A stretch of DNA of 64,000 bases. Origin: Paraburkholderia elongata. Lineage in GTDB: Bacteria; Pseudomonadota; Gammaproteobacteria; Burkholderiales; Burkholderiaceae. The notes under the pieces are model-generated. The model ran no database searches, was not told the origin of the DNA, and saw nothing but the letters and a program-made list of their open reading frames with translations. Made by a program: the position numbers and the translations under genes. Shown here piece by piece: positions 43,246 through 51,596 of this stretch; position 1 is the stretch's first letter; each line of letters opens with the position of its first letter. The stretch spans positions 1 to 64,000 of the forward strand of contig NZ_WOEZ01000279.1 of the NCBI RefSeq assembly GCF_013177735.1. Reading direction: 5' to 3'.

Positions 43246-43683
43246 ATGAAATGCTTGTTTTCTTCCGTACTCCTTGCTCTGACCACCGCGGCGCTGCCGC
43301 TCACCAGCCACGCCACAGTCCTCGATGCGCCGCTGACCTGCAATGAGAGCGGTCATCAGTTCATTGCCGACCTCGCCCAGCAGCAATTGATCGACCCGAA
43401 ACCGACGCGGGTCGAAAGCAACTCCATCAATGCGTTTTCGCCGACGCAGGGCGCCGATCTGACCGCATTCGGCTTTCATGTTTTCGCGGTGGTCGGCTAC
43501 GAAAAAGACGATCCGATGTTTCGCGTCGGCGATGGTGAACCGGTGGCCCGCTCCGCCTATGGCGTCGTGGTGTTTGGCAGCGAATCAAAGGTCCAGAACG
43601 CGATCACCGAGGCCGGCGGCAGCACGGCGATCGTCCATCGAGTGGCGCCGCTCGTGACAGCGATTTTCTGCAAGCGGAGTTGA
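43246..43683 (+). CDS. Small secreted hypothetical protein
   Basis: 145 residues starting MKCLFSSVLLALTTAA, a clear Sec signal peptide cut after SHA-TV. The mature protein of ~125 residues has two cysteines (near LTCNES and FCKRS) that could form a disulfide. No known domain recognised. A longer frame from 43105 is Arg-rich and improbable. Periplasmic location is inferred. Confidence 0.7.
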   Translation: MKCLFSSVLLALTTAALPLTSHATVLDAPLTCNESGHQFIADLAQQQLIDPKPTRVESNSINAFSPTQGADLTAFGFHVFAVVGYEKDDPMFRVGDGEPVARSAYGVVVFGSESKVQNAITEAGGSTAIVHRVAPLVTAIFCKRS

Positions 43684-43804
43684 GGCGGCGGTGTGCGCCG
43701 CGAAGCCGGCCGGGAATGGCCGATTGGGAGATAGGGGCGGCTGGTAAGCGAGCTTAACCGAGCGACTGCTGTCGTCGCTCGGTTGCACCGAGAGGGCCGC
43801 CGCC

Positions 43805-44389
43805 CTAGCCCGGACGGCGGAATTCGTTTTCGACCCACGCAGTGGCACTCGCCTTGCTCAGCTTGAAGTTCGGCGCGACCTGCACTTGTGCGAGCTGTTC
43901 GCCGAATGTGTCGAGCGCGGTCAGCAGCGCGTACGGTTCGTCTTCGTCGGGGACGATGTCGAGTGTGATGTCAAGTTCGTCATTGCCGTCAGCGCTGGCG
44001 ACGCGCACTTCTTTATGCAACTGCGCGCGCAGTTGCTGCTCATGCCGGCGTAACACCTCAGACGCGGTTTTCACAAGCGTGTTGAACGCCGACGTGTCGA
44101 GTGGCTTCGGATCTTTCTTGTTGCGGCCCATCGTCCACGGGCCGACGAGCGCTGGTTCCGCTTCGCCGTCCTTGATCATTTCGACGGCCCAGCCTTCATC
44201 GTCTTCGTTCTTGATGACGCGCGCGGTCCAGCCATCGTCGCGCCACAGACGCGCTTCGTGCTGGATTTCGGGCTGCACTTCTTCCAGGTGCTCTTCCAGA
44301 TGCTCGAGCGGGGTTTCGTGGATTTCGGACGCACCTTCCGTCGTGGAGTCAGCAGCGGTGTCGGACGATGGAAGGGGGGTATCGGTCAT
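43805..44389 (-). CDS. Conserved hypothetical acidic protein
   Basis: 194 residues from MTDTPLPSS. Acidic N-terminus (~45 residues, EHLEEHLEEVQPE), then a globular part with EARLWRDDGWTARVIKNEDDEGWAVEMIKDGEAEPALVGPW and a helical C-terminus. Soluble, no signal peptide. Ribosome site weak. I do not recognise a family. It is convergent with the secreted protein upstream in the window. Confidence 0.7.
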   Translation of the reverse strand: MTDTPLPSSDTAADSTTEGASEIHETPLEHLEEHLEEVQPEIQHEARLWRDDGWTARVIKNEDDEGWAVEMIKDGEAEPALVGPWTMGRNKKDPKPLDTSAFNTLVKTASEVLRRHEQQLRAQLHKEVRVASADGNDELDITLDIVPDEDEPYALLTALDTFGEQLAQVQVAPNFKLSKASATAWVENEFRRPG

Positions 44390-44566
44390 TACAGGTTTAC
44401 TCACGTTCGCGGGGCGGAAACACATCTCAAGCCTGCGATTCTACCTGTCCCGCACACGCCGAATGCGGCCCCCTGACGAACGGACAAGCCGGGGCAAGCT
44501 CCTCGCCAATCGAAATAGTGCATTTCGTTATTCGCGGGAACTTATAAATCGATTATAAAAAATGCG

Positions 44567-44591
44567 AAAAAAACGCGGCCCGGAAGCCGCG
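44567..44591 (-). terminator. Minus-strand terminator 2 of a tandem pair
   Basis: On the minus strand CGCGGC-TTCCGG-GCCGCG is followed by TTTTTTT and more T-rich sequence: a textbook Rho-independent terminator. No minus-strand gene is found upstream of it within 400 bp. Confidence 0.8.
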
Positions 44592-44601
44592 TATAAAAGA
44601 T

Positions 44602-44628
44602 GAAAAAGACACCCCTGGTCAAGGGGTG
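44602..44628 (-). terminator. Minus-strand terminator 1 of a tandem pair
   Basis: On the minus strand CACCCCT-TGACC-AGGGGTG is followed by TCTTTTTC, 10 nt before the second terminator. Confidence 0.75.
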
Positions 44629-45015
44629 AAGTGAATTGTAGAACCGTAATTCGCCAAGATAGATCACACAAATTGGAAGAGTGCTTTGCAGAAAACAGAA
44701 TGAACCGATGTCTACGCGGCGATACGCTAAAATCCTTACTGGATATGACACAGCGAGAGCGTCGCTATCGAGCAACACCCACAATTTGACGAATAGTTAC
44801 AGCATCATCGCACACAAAGATTTTTTCTTTATTTACCCGCACTTACACACCCCCGAATCTGCTGTTACGAATTATAAAATGCATTGTTGCGCCATATGCG
44901 CTTAAAGATATAAATGGCAGGCATACACTTCGCAGCGGATCGTCAGACAGCCGGCGGAATCGGCTGTAAACACTGGAATGCGATTCTCTACGCACTGTCC
45001 CGGAGTTATCTAAAC
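44629..45015. other. AT-rich intergenic region upstream of the porin; possible minus-strand small RNA
   Basis: About 390 bp with clearly lower GC than its surroundings and no credible protein gene. The tandem minus-strand terminators at its left end imply a short minus-strand transcript starting inside it. On the plus strand, TTGTTG (44884-44889) and TATAAA (44909-44914) could be a loosely spaced porin promoter, leaving a ~95-nt leader before the porin ATG. Confidence 0.4.
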
Positions 45016-46167
45016 ATGAAAAAAACCCTCATCGCAGCAGGCCTCATGGGCGCGTTCGCCATCACCGCTCACGCACAAAGCAGCGTCACGTTGTACGGCA
45101 CGCTAGACGCCGGTCTCGTCTATTCGAACAACCAGGGCGGCCACAGCAACTGGCAACAAGGTAGCGGTTCGGTGTCGAACACCTATTTCGGCCTGCGCGG
45201 CAACGAAGACCTTGGCGGCGGTCTGCATGCCATCTTTACGTTGGAAAACGGCTTCAACCTGAACAACGGCCAGTTTTCGGAAAGCAGCACGATGTTCAAT
45301 CGTCAGGCTTTCGTCGGTCTGCAGAGCGATCAATACGGCACGCTGACGCTCGGCCGCCAGTACGATTCCGTGGTCGATTACCTCGCGCCGCTGTCAGAAG
45401 CGGGCGCGGGCTACGGCAACAACCTGGCCGCCCACCCGTTCGATAACGACAATCTGGACAACTCGTTCTCGATCAAGAACGCCGTGAAGTACACGAGCGC
45501 GAACTACGCCGGCCTCAAATTCGGCGGCCTGTACGGCTTCAGCAATTCGGCCGGCCAGTTCTCGAACAACCGCGCATGGAGCGCCGGTGCTTCGTACGAC
45601 AACGGTCCGTTGAGCGTTGCCGCTGCATACCTGCAACTGAACAAGTCGGGCAGCTCGAACCTGAGCGGCGCAGTCTCGCAAGGCGACGGCACCGCTGCTG
45701 TCGCAGCGAACCTGCAACGCACGTTCGGTGCGGGTATCAACTACACGTACGGCCCGGCAACGGCAGGCTTCGTGTACACGCATACGCAACTGGACGGCAT
45801 CACGGGCGTGGACGTCGGTGGCGTGACGCTGCCGGGCATCGCAGGCACGAATCTGCATCTGGACAACTACGAGTTGAACGGCAAATACGCACTGACGCCG
45901 GCACTGAGCCTCGCGGCTTCGTACACGTTCACCGACGGCAAGATGTCGGGTTCGAACGGCTCGGGTGATCCGAAGTGGCACACGGTGTCGCTGCAAGGCG
46001 ACTACTCGCTGAGCAAGCGTACAGACGTGTACGTGGAAGGCGTGTACCAGCACGCATCGGGCGAACTCGGCAACTTCGGCGCGAACGTGGCGGCGATCAA
46101 CACGCTGGCACCGTCGTCGACCGGCAACCAGGTTGCGGCGGCCGTCGGCCTGCGTCACCGCTTCTAA
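45016..46167 (+). CDS. Gram-negative porin (Burkholderia OpcP/Omp38 type)
   Basis: 383 residues with signal peptide MKKTLIAAGLMGAFAITAHA-QSSVTLYG. The QSSVTLYGTLDAGL start, LTLGRQYDS strand and the C-terminal VAAAVGLRHRF (terminal Phe for outer-membrane insertion) define a 16-stranded trimeric general porin of beta-proteobacteria. GGAG precedes the ATG. The upstream frame to 44914 is not translated sensibly. A terminator follows. Tyr/Gly/Asn-rich loops are typical. Confidence 0.95.
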   Translation: MKKTLIAAGLMGAFAITAHAQSSVTLYGTLDAGLVYSNNQGGHSNWQQGSGSVSNTYFGLRGNEDLGGGLHAIFTLENGFNLNNGQFSESSTMFNRQAFVGLQSDQYGTLTLGRQYDSVVDYLAPLSEAGAGYGNNLAAHPFDNDNLDNSFSIKNAVKYTSANYAGLKFGGLYGFSNSAGQFSNNRAWSAGASYDNGPLSVAAAYLQLNKSGSSNLSGAVSQGDGTAAVAANLQRTFGAGINYTYGPATAGFVYTHTQLDGITGVDVGGVTLPGIAGTNLHLDNYELNGKYALTPALSLAASYTFTDGKMSGSNGSGDPKWHTVSLQGDYSLSKRTDVYVEGVYQHASGELGNFGANVAAINTLAPSSTGNQVAAAVGLRHRF

Positions 46168-46217
46168 GTTTTTCGGGTAGTACATGCAGAGCGGTGTACC
46201 GTTCCGCTCCGCAGTCG

Positions 46218-46252
46218 AACCCGCGCGTGACATGATCGCGTGCGGGTTTTTT
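46218..46252 (+). terminator. Porin gene terminator
   Basis: AACCCGCGCG...CGCGTGCGGG followed by TTTTTT, about 50 nt after the porin stop. Confidence 0.8.
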
Positions 46253-46459
46253 CATGGGGCTTACGCTCTCAAATTTCGACGTGGCGATAGTGACGGTGCA
46301 AGCGCGCCGTGGGTATACTGAGGCGCTGCCTTCCTTGCCGTAACGTCGTTGCGGTTGAACGGCGGCTTCGTCGCGAAGCATGACGTTGCGTTCAATCGCG
46401 TCGCGTTTCGCCCGCGCCCCAAGTTCCCGTGCACGACCGGGGACGCCGACGATCGGATC

Positions 46460-46813
46460 ATGAAAAGACTTCTCCTGCTTGTTCCCGCTGCTGCCGTCAC
46501 CGCTTTGCTCGCTGCCTGCGGTTCCTCCAGCGGCCCCGCCCGCGATGCGTCCCAGCCGATGATGTACGTGTCTTCGCAGCGCGCCCCTGCTGATATCGCC
46601 GATTGCCTCGAGAGCAAGCTCTCGCGCGTGCGGATGTCGCGCGTAGGCGATGCGACCGAGATCGCCGTAGGCTCCGATTCGAACAACTCGTATTTCGTCA
46701 CGCTGACGCCGTTGAACGCCGGCTCGGTCATCAAGGTGATACATCCCGCGAATGCACCGGACGACCCGCCGGAATCGGAAATGCGCTTCGATATTGCGCG
46801 CTGTGCGACCTGA
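46460..46813 (+). CDS. Small lipoprotein, hypothetical
   Basis: 117 residues with a lipoprotein signal (MKRLLLLVPAAAVTALLAAC-GSSS; lipobox LAAC, Cys20). The mature ~98 residues contain two further cysteines (ADCLESK, ARCAT) and a beta-rich segment (TEIAVGSDSNNSYFVTLTPL). It resembles small Burkholderia lipoproteins of unknown role. The residue after the acylated cysteine is Gly, so outer-membrane sorting is expected. Confidence 0.8.
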   Translation: MKRLLLLVPAAAVTALLAACGSSSGPARDASQPMMYVSSQRAPADIADCLESKLSRVRMSRVGDATEIAVGSDSNNSYFVTLTPLNAGSVIKVIHPANAPDDPPESEMRFDIARCAT

Positions 46814-46967
46814 GTTTTGGGTCACACGGTTGCGTTGTTGAAGACCACACTGAAGGCCCTGCCGATGCGCGATTTTTTATATCGCGTGCCGGCTATTTTT
46901 TTATCTGCTCATCTGCGAACATAGCCGCCCTTTAGCTTTTATCCGGCGCGCTGCGTCGTGAGGTTCG

Positions 46968-47483
46968 ATGGCATCCAACAAAGCACATCACGCGACTGGG
47001 TTTGCAGCCGGCGTTATCGCGGCGGCGGTTGTCGCGCGCGTCGGCGGCGGCGGTTCGTTTCATATCGGAGTGTTGTTGAGCTTCATCGCCGGGGTGGCAG
47101 GGAGTACGGCGCCGGACTGGCTGGAGGTGGCGTGGTGGTCACGCGCCCGAAGGCTGTGGATTACGCATCGTACGTTGACGCATTGGGGGGTGGCATGGCT
47201 CGCGTTGCTCGCGGGTTCTTATCATTGGCTTGGGCATTCTGTTTATGCGGCGGCGGGGTTTGGGTTTGCTTGTGGTGGGTTGATGCATCTGTTGGCCGAT
47301 TGGCCTAATCCGCTTGGGGTGCCATGGGTTGCTGGGCGGCATTCTCTCAACCTTTGGAATAGTGGGCACTGTGATTTGATCGTTGTTGCGGCTTCGTGGG
47401 TCGCGGCCTGGTTTATTGGTGAACATGTCTGGTTGCATGGGGTGCATGGGGGTTCGGTTTTGCGGGTTTTGGGAATGGGGTAG
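46968..47483 (+). CDS. YdjM-like inner-membrane metal-dependent hydrolase
   Basis: 171 residues, four hydrophobic segments. Family signature: MASNKAHHATGFAAG, HRTLTHWG, and GGLMHLLADWPNPLGVPWVAGRHSLNLWNSG, with conserved His/Asp residues that could bind metal. Members of the YdjM/DUF457 group are membrane-bound putative hydrolases. Function uncertain. The gene ends next to the half copy of the foldback element. Confidence 0.85.
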   Translation: MASNKAHHATGFAAGVIAAAVVARVGGGGSFHIGVLLSFIAGVAGSTAPDWLEVAWWSRARRLWITHRTLTHWGVAWLALLAGSYHWLGHSVYAAAGFGFACGGLMHLLADWPNPLGVPWVAGRHSLNLWNSGHCDLIVVAASWVAAWFIGEHVWLHGVHGGSVLRVLGMG

Positions 47484-47496
47484 GTGCTGGGGTTTT

Positions 47497-47780
47497 TGTG
47501 CCTGCGCGGCGCTTACTGTCTGTGCGCCTGTGGCGTTGGCCTTTCCTTGATTTCTTAGTGGTCTATTAGCGTCGCCCCTGTGCGGGGCAGGCACTTACTT
47601 TCTTTGCCGCCGCAAAGAAAGTAAGCAAAGAAAGCGGCTTCACACCGCTAATTCTTAAGCGGGTCCCCAGGCTTGGAGGAGGCAGTGGAGCATCTGGAAT
47701 CTGTGTTCTCGCACATTCGGCGTGAGTGACAAGGCCGTCATACTTCCGGCGGCGCTGCGCGCGCCGAAGGGTAATTCATC
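47497..47780. repeat. Non-coding foldback element, half copy C
   Basis: One arm only, of the right-arm type: GCCTTTCCTTGATTT, the GCCCC-TGTGC-GGGGC hairpin, the perfect 14-bp purine hairpin (near 47594-47625), TTAAGCGGGTCCCCAGGCTT, GTGTTCTCGCACATTCGGCG and inner end CTTCCGGCGGCGCTGCGCGC. It breaks off where AACCCC-ATCGC-GGGGTT (47781-47797), a hairpin at the end of the AraC gene, begins. It lies between convergent genes. Confidence 0.75.
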
Positions 47781-47795
47781 AACCCCATCGCGGGG

Positions 47796-48620
47796 TTATG
47801 AGCGCGTCGCAGACGCGTAGTTGGCAGGTGTAATTCCCAGCAATCGTACGAACGCTCGAGTCATGTGGCTCTGGTCGGCAAACCCCGAGGCGGCGGCCGC
47901 ATCGGCCAACGTCGCGCCACGCGCAATCAGCTGTCTCGCAAGCATCACCCGGCGCTGCATCCTGTATGCGTGCGGCGGTAACCCCATCTCGTGCGCGAAA
48001 CCTCGTAGCAGCTGGAAGCGGCTCATGCCTGTGTCAGCAGCGAGATCGGCTAGTGTGAGCGGTGACGATGGATCGTCGTCGATCCTGGTCCTCGCTCGTG
48101 CGATCGGGCCCAACGACTGGGCCACCGGCGAACGTGCATGCGTGGTCGCATGAGTCCGAATCAGATACCCAAGCAACTCGAGCATCGCCTCCTCTCGGAC
48201 CAGGTCGTCCGGCACGGTTTGCGCTTCCACCGATACCGCGAACAGGCGCTCGAATAGCGCCTTCAGCAACGGATCGTGCACCACAGGTTGCGTCAGTTCG
48301 ATCTCGTGCGCAGCCACGCCACGCAACTCGACGGCGACATCGGTCAGCATCGACGGCTCAAAATACAACATGCGCCATGCCCGTCCGCGCTCGTCGAGCG
48401 GGCTGCCGTCGTGCACCTCCCCCGGATTTACCATGATCGCGTCGCTCGCAAGCGCTTCAACCACGCCGCGCCCACTCGACGATCGATGCCCGCCAGCTAC
48501 GATCACGCCCACGCCGAACCTGTCATGCGAATGGCGCGGAAACGAATGCGCCGTTTCGGCCACCGTCGCTTCGACGCCAGCAATCGCGCAACGAGGCATG
48601 TGAACGCGGCCGCGTGACAT
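47796..48620 (-). CDS. AraC family transcriptional regulator
   Basis: 274 residues from MSRGRVHMPR, with GGGAGG upstream. A longer frame to 48740 is Arg-rich and overlaps the acetyltransferase. The N-terminal cupin-like sensor domain (RHSHDRFGVGVIVAGGH) is followed by a C-terminal double HTH (LTLADLAADTGMSRFQLLRGFAHEMG and ATLADAAAASGFADQSHMTRAFVRLLGITP). Target unknown. A LysE-type exporter is often adjacent to this subfamily but is not here. Confidence 0.9.
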   Translation of the reverse strand: MSRGRVHMPRCAIAGVEATVAETAHSFPRHSHDRFGVGVIVAGGHRSSSGRGVVEALASDAIMVNPGEVHDGSPLDERGRAWRMLYFEPSMLTDVAVELRGVAAHEIELTQPVVHDPLLKALFERLFAVSVEAQTVPDDLVREEAMLELLGYLIRTHATTHARSPVAQSLGPIARARTRIDDDPSSPLTLADLAADTGMSRFQLLRGFAHEMGLPPHAYRMQRRVMLARQLIARGATLADAAAASGFADQSHMTRAFVRLLGITPANYASATRS

Positions 48621-48684
48621 GGTTCGCCTCCCAGAAGTTAAAGAGCGTTCCGCGCGGCGCAACACGCGTGAGGCAGCCCGCTCA

Positions 48685-49611
48685 TCAACCTCCCTCCTCG
48701 TCCGTGCGTCCACCCTCGCGGATCTTGCCTTGCGACACACTGCTGCCCGGCGGTACGCTATGCGTCAGCCACACATTGCCGCCGATCACCGAGCCACGCC
48801 CGATAGTCACGCGGCCGAGTATCGTCGCGCCGGCGTAAATCACGACGTCGTCCTCGACAATCGGATGGCGCGCGTTGCCCTTGATCAGCGTGCCGTCAAG
48901 GTCCGCAGCGAAGCTCTTCGCGCCGAGCGTCACGGCCTGATAGACGCGCACACGCTCGCCGATGATCGCGGTCTCGCCGATCACGACACCCGTGCCGTGG
49001 TCGATAAAGAAGCTCTGCCCAATAGTCGCGCCCGGGTGAATGTCGATGCCGGTCGCGGAGTGCGCGATCTCGTTGATGAAGCGCGCGAGCAAGGGCACGC
49101 CGAGGCGATGCAGCGCGTGCGCAAGGCGATGGTGCGTCATCGCCCACACGCCCGGATAGCACAGCAGAATTTCCGTGATGTGCTGGGCGGCCGGGTCGCC
49201 GGTGAAAGCGGCCTGAATATCGCTGACGAGCAACGCGCGAATGCCAGGCAACTGCGTGCCGAATTCTCGCGCGACGTTGAACGCGCGCTCCTTCAGTTCC
49301 GCATCAGGTGTTTCTCCAAACTCGGGCAGAAAGCGCAAGGCGCGCCGTATCTGTTCGGCGAGCAATCGCAACGTGCTTTCGAGCGTGTGGCCGACGTAGT
49401 AGTCGACGGTTTCGTCAGTTAGATCGGGGGCGCCGTAATGCGTGGGAAACAGCGCCGCGCGCAAGCCGGTGACAATGGCGATCACCGCTTCGCGCGACGG
49501 CAACTCGCGAATGCCGAGCGGATGCCGCGTGCGATGCAATTCTTCACGCGACGCACGCAAGTCCGCGACGATCTGTTCGAGACCCCAGTTGGGGGAAGGC
49601 ACGTTAGGCAT
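48685..49611 (-). CDS. cysE: Serine O-acetyltransferase
   Basis: 308 residues from MPNVPSPNW (start uncertain, weak ribosome site). The N-terminal helical domain is followed by a left-handed beta-helix of hexapeptides (IDIHPGATIGQSFFIDHGTGVVIGETAIIG; GNARHPIVEDDVVIYAGATILGRVTIG). Active-site histidines are in DIHPGA and DHGTG. It makes O-acetylserine for cysteine synthesis. The length and the ELPSRE-type head resemble the longer EpsC/CysE subgroup. Not near other cysteine genes. Confidence 0.9.
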   Translation of the reverse strand: MPNVPSPNWGLEQIVADLRASREELHRTRHPLGIRELPSREAVIAIVTGLRAALFPTHYGAPDLTDETVDYYVGHTLESTLRLLAEQIRRALRFLPEFGETPDAELKERAFNVAREFGTQLPGIRALLVSDIQAAFTGDPAAQHITEILLCYPGVWAMTHHRLAHALHRLGVPLLARFINEIAHSATGIDIHPGATIGQSFFIDHGTGVVIGETAIIGERVRVYQAVTLGAKSFAADLDGTLIKGNARHPIVEDDVVIYAGATILGRVTIGRGSVIGGNVWLTHSVPPGSSVSQGKIREGGRTDEEGG

Positions 49612-49722
49612 AAAAGGACAGCGCCGTGCGAGAGACACGGTTCAGAGTGATTGTCCCAAGAGATTACCGCGTTTTGCCGTGGCTCGCGCAGCGCCGCACG
49701 GCTGCCCGGTATGCCTGATGCT

Positions 49723-49956
49723 TCAGATGGTCACGCTGCTCGCATCGATCCAGCGCACCGCCCAGTCGCGTGCGTGCGCGATAGCGGTGGCTTCGTCAGG
49801 AAAACGCAAGTCAGTGGGGAAAAAACGGTTGGCGACCAGTTCGCCGTCGCTCGAGCGGGAGATGACCACATAAGGTTGCCAAGTACCATCGCCCGCGCGC
49901 GCCGGCGCACAATTCAGCAAGTAGCCGCGATGTGTGAATGCAGCATCGAAGTGCAT
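49723..49956 (-). CDS. Small hypothetical protein
   Basis: 77 residues, MHFDAAFTHRGYLLNC... It contains WQPYVVISRSSDGELVANRFFPTDLRFPDEATAIAHARDWAVRWID, a pattern (beta strands then a helix ending AxAHARxWAxxWID) seen in many short conserved Burkholderia proteins of unknown function. Soluble. Upstream of cysE in the same direction, 111 bp away. Confidence 0.65.
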   Translation of the reverse strand: MHFDAAFTHRGYLLNCAPARAGDGTWQPYVVISRSSDGELVANRFFPTDLRFPDEATAIAHARDWAVRWIDASSVTI

Positions 49957-50314
49957 GTGTCACCCGCCCTGACGGCCCCGTAGGATGTTTTGAGTAGCGC
50001 GCGTTTGTTCGTTGTTGGCCATGTAAAAACAGCCGGACGCATGTCGTCTCCGCATGTCGCCAATTTAACCGCGCTTCGCTCGTCGGAGTAAGATCATACT
50101 CTGTAGAAAATGGACGTCCATTAAAAAAAACGAAAGGAATCCCGGACGCAATCGCCAGGTGAAGCCAGGGAAAAACGCCCGCATATATGTCACTGCGCAT
50201 AACCGCGAGGCAACTTCGGCGCAAACGCAGTACAAACGCACACACGCAAAGACGTTGTGTCACACGGAACGGGTTTTGCCGCACTTCAACCATGTCCTCT
50301 TCAATGGAGAATGC
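49957..50314. other. Intergenic region with a perfect 14-bp palindrome
   Basis: No gene seen. AATGGACGTCCATT (50109-50122) is a perfect palindrome followed on the plus strand by eight A residues. It lies in a locally AT-rich stretch and may be an operator or promoter-proximal element for the small gene at 50315 or the minus-strand gene at 49956. Confidence 0.4.
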
Positions 50315-50770
50315 ATGATGAACAGCGATATCAGCAAGCCAGCAGACGCCGGCAAACAGCCGCGTACCACCGGCCCGTGCACGGCGGAACTGCATAACGA
50401 TCGCACCCATGACAGCACGGTCGACACCGATGGCAAGAATCTCGAGGCCGCCCGCATCGCCGGCTATAGCCCGATCTCGCCCGACGAAATCACGACGAGC
50501 AACGCGACCCTCGTCAACAGCGTGCCCGAGGCGCACGACGGCATGGCCGGCTTCGACAGCCGGGTTGGCGGCAATCATCTGCTGCTGGCGCTCGAACCGG
50601 GCTGCACAGTCATCGACAAAGGCATGGTCGAGCCACAAGGCGCCGATTCAACGGATGATCTGTTCGACGACCCACGCTCGATCCGCAGCCGTCGCGAACG
50701 CGGCCGCATTCACTACGCCCTTAATCATTTTCGGCCCACTCGCGTGATCGAATTACATCGGGCGAAATAA
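50315..50770 (+). CDS. Hypothetical protein, possibly DUF3005-like
   Basis: 151 residues from MMNSDISKPADAG, with GGAGA upstream. Hydrophilic, polar, with NATLVNSVPEAHDGMAGFDSRVGGNHLLLALEPGCTVIDKGMVEPQ in the middle and a basic C-terminus. It resembles a Burkholderia-restricted family I recall as DUF3005, but I cannot confirm this. No signal peptide. Function unknown. Confidence 0.65.
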   Translation: MMNSDISKPADAGKQPRTTGPCTAELHNDRTHDSTVDTDGKNLEAARIAGYSPISPDEITTSNATLVNSVPEAHDGMAGFDSRVGGNHLLLALEPGCTVIDKGMVEPQGADSTDDLFDDPRSIRSRRERGRIHYALNHFRPTRVIELHRAK

Positions 50771-50977
50771 GTATTGGCGCGGCGCATATTCGTTTGAATT
50801 GCGCCGCTTGCGCCCATTAATCAGTCGATTTCAAAGCGCGCCCCGTTTGAATGACGGTGCGCGTTTCGTCATGGATTAGAAACTCAGGGTTGCAGGACTT
50901 GCAAGCCGAACCGGCTATTTCCGCCGGCCGAACGCCGACACAATCGACTGCACGTCCAATACTCAACGGAGCAGAAA

Positions 50978-51583
50978 ATGAAAAAGATCGTCGTGATCGG
51001 CGCAACCGGCACGGTCGGCCGGGCAGTGAGCGCAGCATTGAAAGTGCGCCATGAAGTCATCGAAGTGGGCGCGACGCGCGGCCAGTATCGCGTCGACAGC
51101 ACCGACCCGGCCAGCATCGAGCGCCTCTTTAGCGAGATCGGCATGGTCGACGGCGTCGTCACGGCCACCGGCAAGCTGCATTTCGGCCCACTGCCGGAGA
51201 TGAGCATCGAGCAGTTCTGGGTCGGCCTGCGCGACAAGCTGATGGGTCAGATCAACGTGGTGCTTGGCGCCCAGCGGTACGTGAATGACGGCGGCTCGTT
51301 CACGCTGACGAGCGGCATTGTCGGCGACGAACCGATTCGCGAAGGCGCGAATGCAACCACCGTCAATCTGGCCCTGGAAGGCTTCGTGCGTGGCGCGGCA
51401 ATCGAGTTACCGCGTGGCATCCGCATCAACGTGGTGAGCCCGACGGTCCTGACCGAAGCGCTCGACGCCTATGCGCCCTACTTCCGCGGCTTCGAGCCGG
51501 TGAGCGCCGAACGTGCGGCGCAGGCTTACCTGCGCAGTGTGGAAGGCGCGCAAACGGGCCGGGTGTATCGCGTGGGGTATTGA
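50978..51583 (+). CDS. Short-chain dehydrogenase-like protein lacking the Tyr-x3-Lys motif
   Basis: 201 residues behind ACGGAGC. Rossmann nucleotide-binding GATGTVGRAVSAAL, then VDGVVTATG and FTLTSGIVGDEP. At the usual catalytic position the sequence is ATTVNLALEGFVRGAA, with no Tyr-x3-Lys. INVVSPTVLTEA follows normally. It belongs to the short SDR subgroup with an altered active site, so catalysis must differ or be lost. It is convergent with the dehydratase gene. Confidence 0.85.
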   Translation: MKKIVVIGATGTVGRAVSAALKVRHEVIEVGATRGQYRVDSTDPASIERLFSEIGMVDGVVTATGKLHFGPLPEMSIEQFWVGLRDKLMGQINVVLGAQRYVNDGGSFTLTSGIVGDEPIREGANATTVNLALEGFVRGAAIELPRGIRINVVSPTVLTEALDAYAPYFRGFEPVSAERAAQAYLRSVEGAQTGRVYRVGY

Positions 51584-51596
51584 GCCCGCAGTTAGC

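Noticed and set aside
44542..44784. 80-residue minus-strand frame in the AT-rich gap
   Set aside because: It runs through two strong terminators of its own strand and has no ribosome site.
45394..46233. Long minus-strand frame opposite the porin gene
   Set aside because: Arg/Val/His-rich shadow of the porin coding strand; the porin is certain from its signal peptide and motifs.
50109..50130. Rho-independent terminator at the AATGGACGTCCATT palindrome
   Set aside because: Followed by A residues instead of T on the plus strand, and no hairpin-T arrangement for an upstream gene on either strand.
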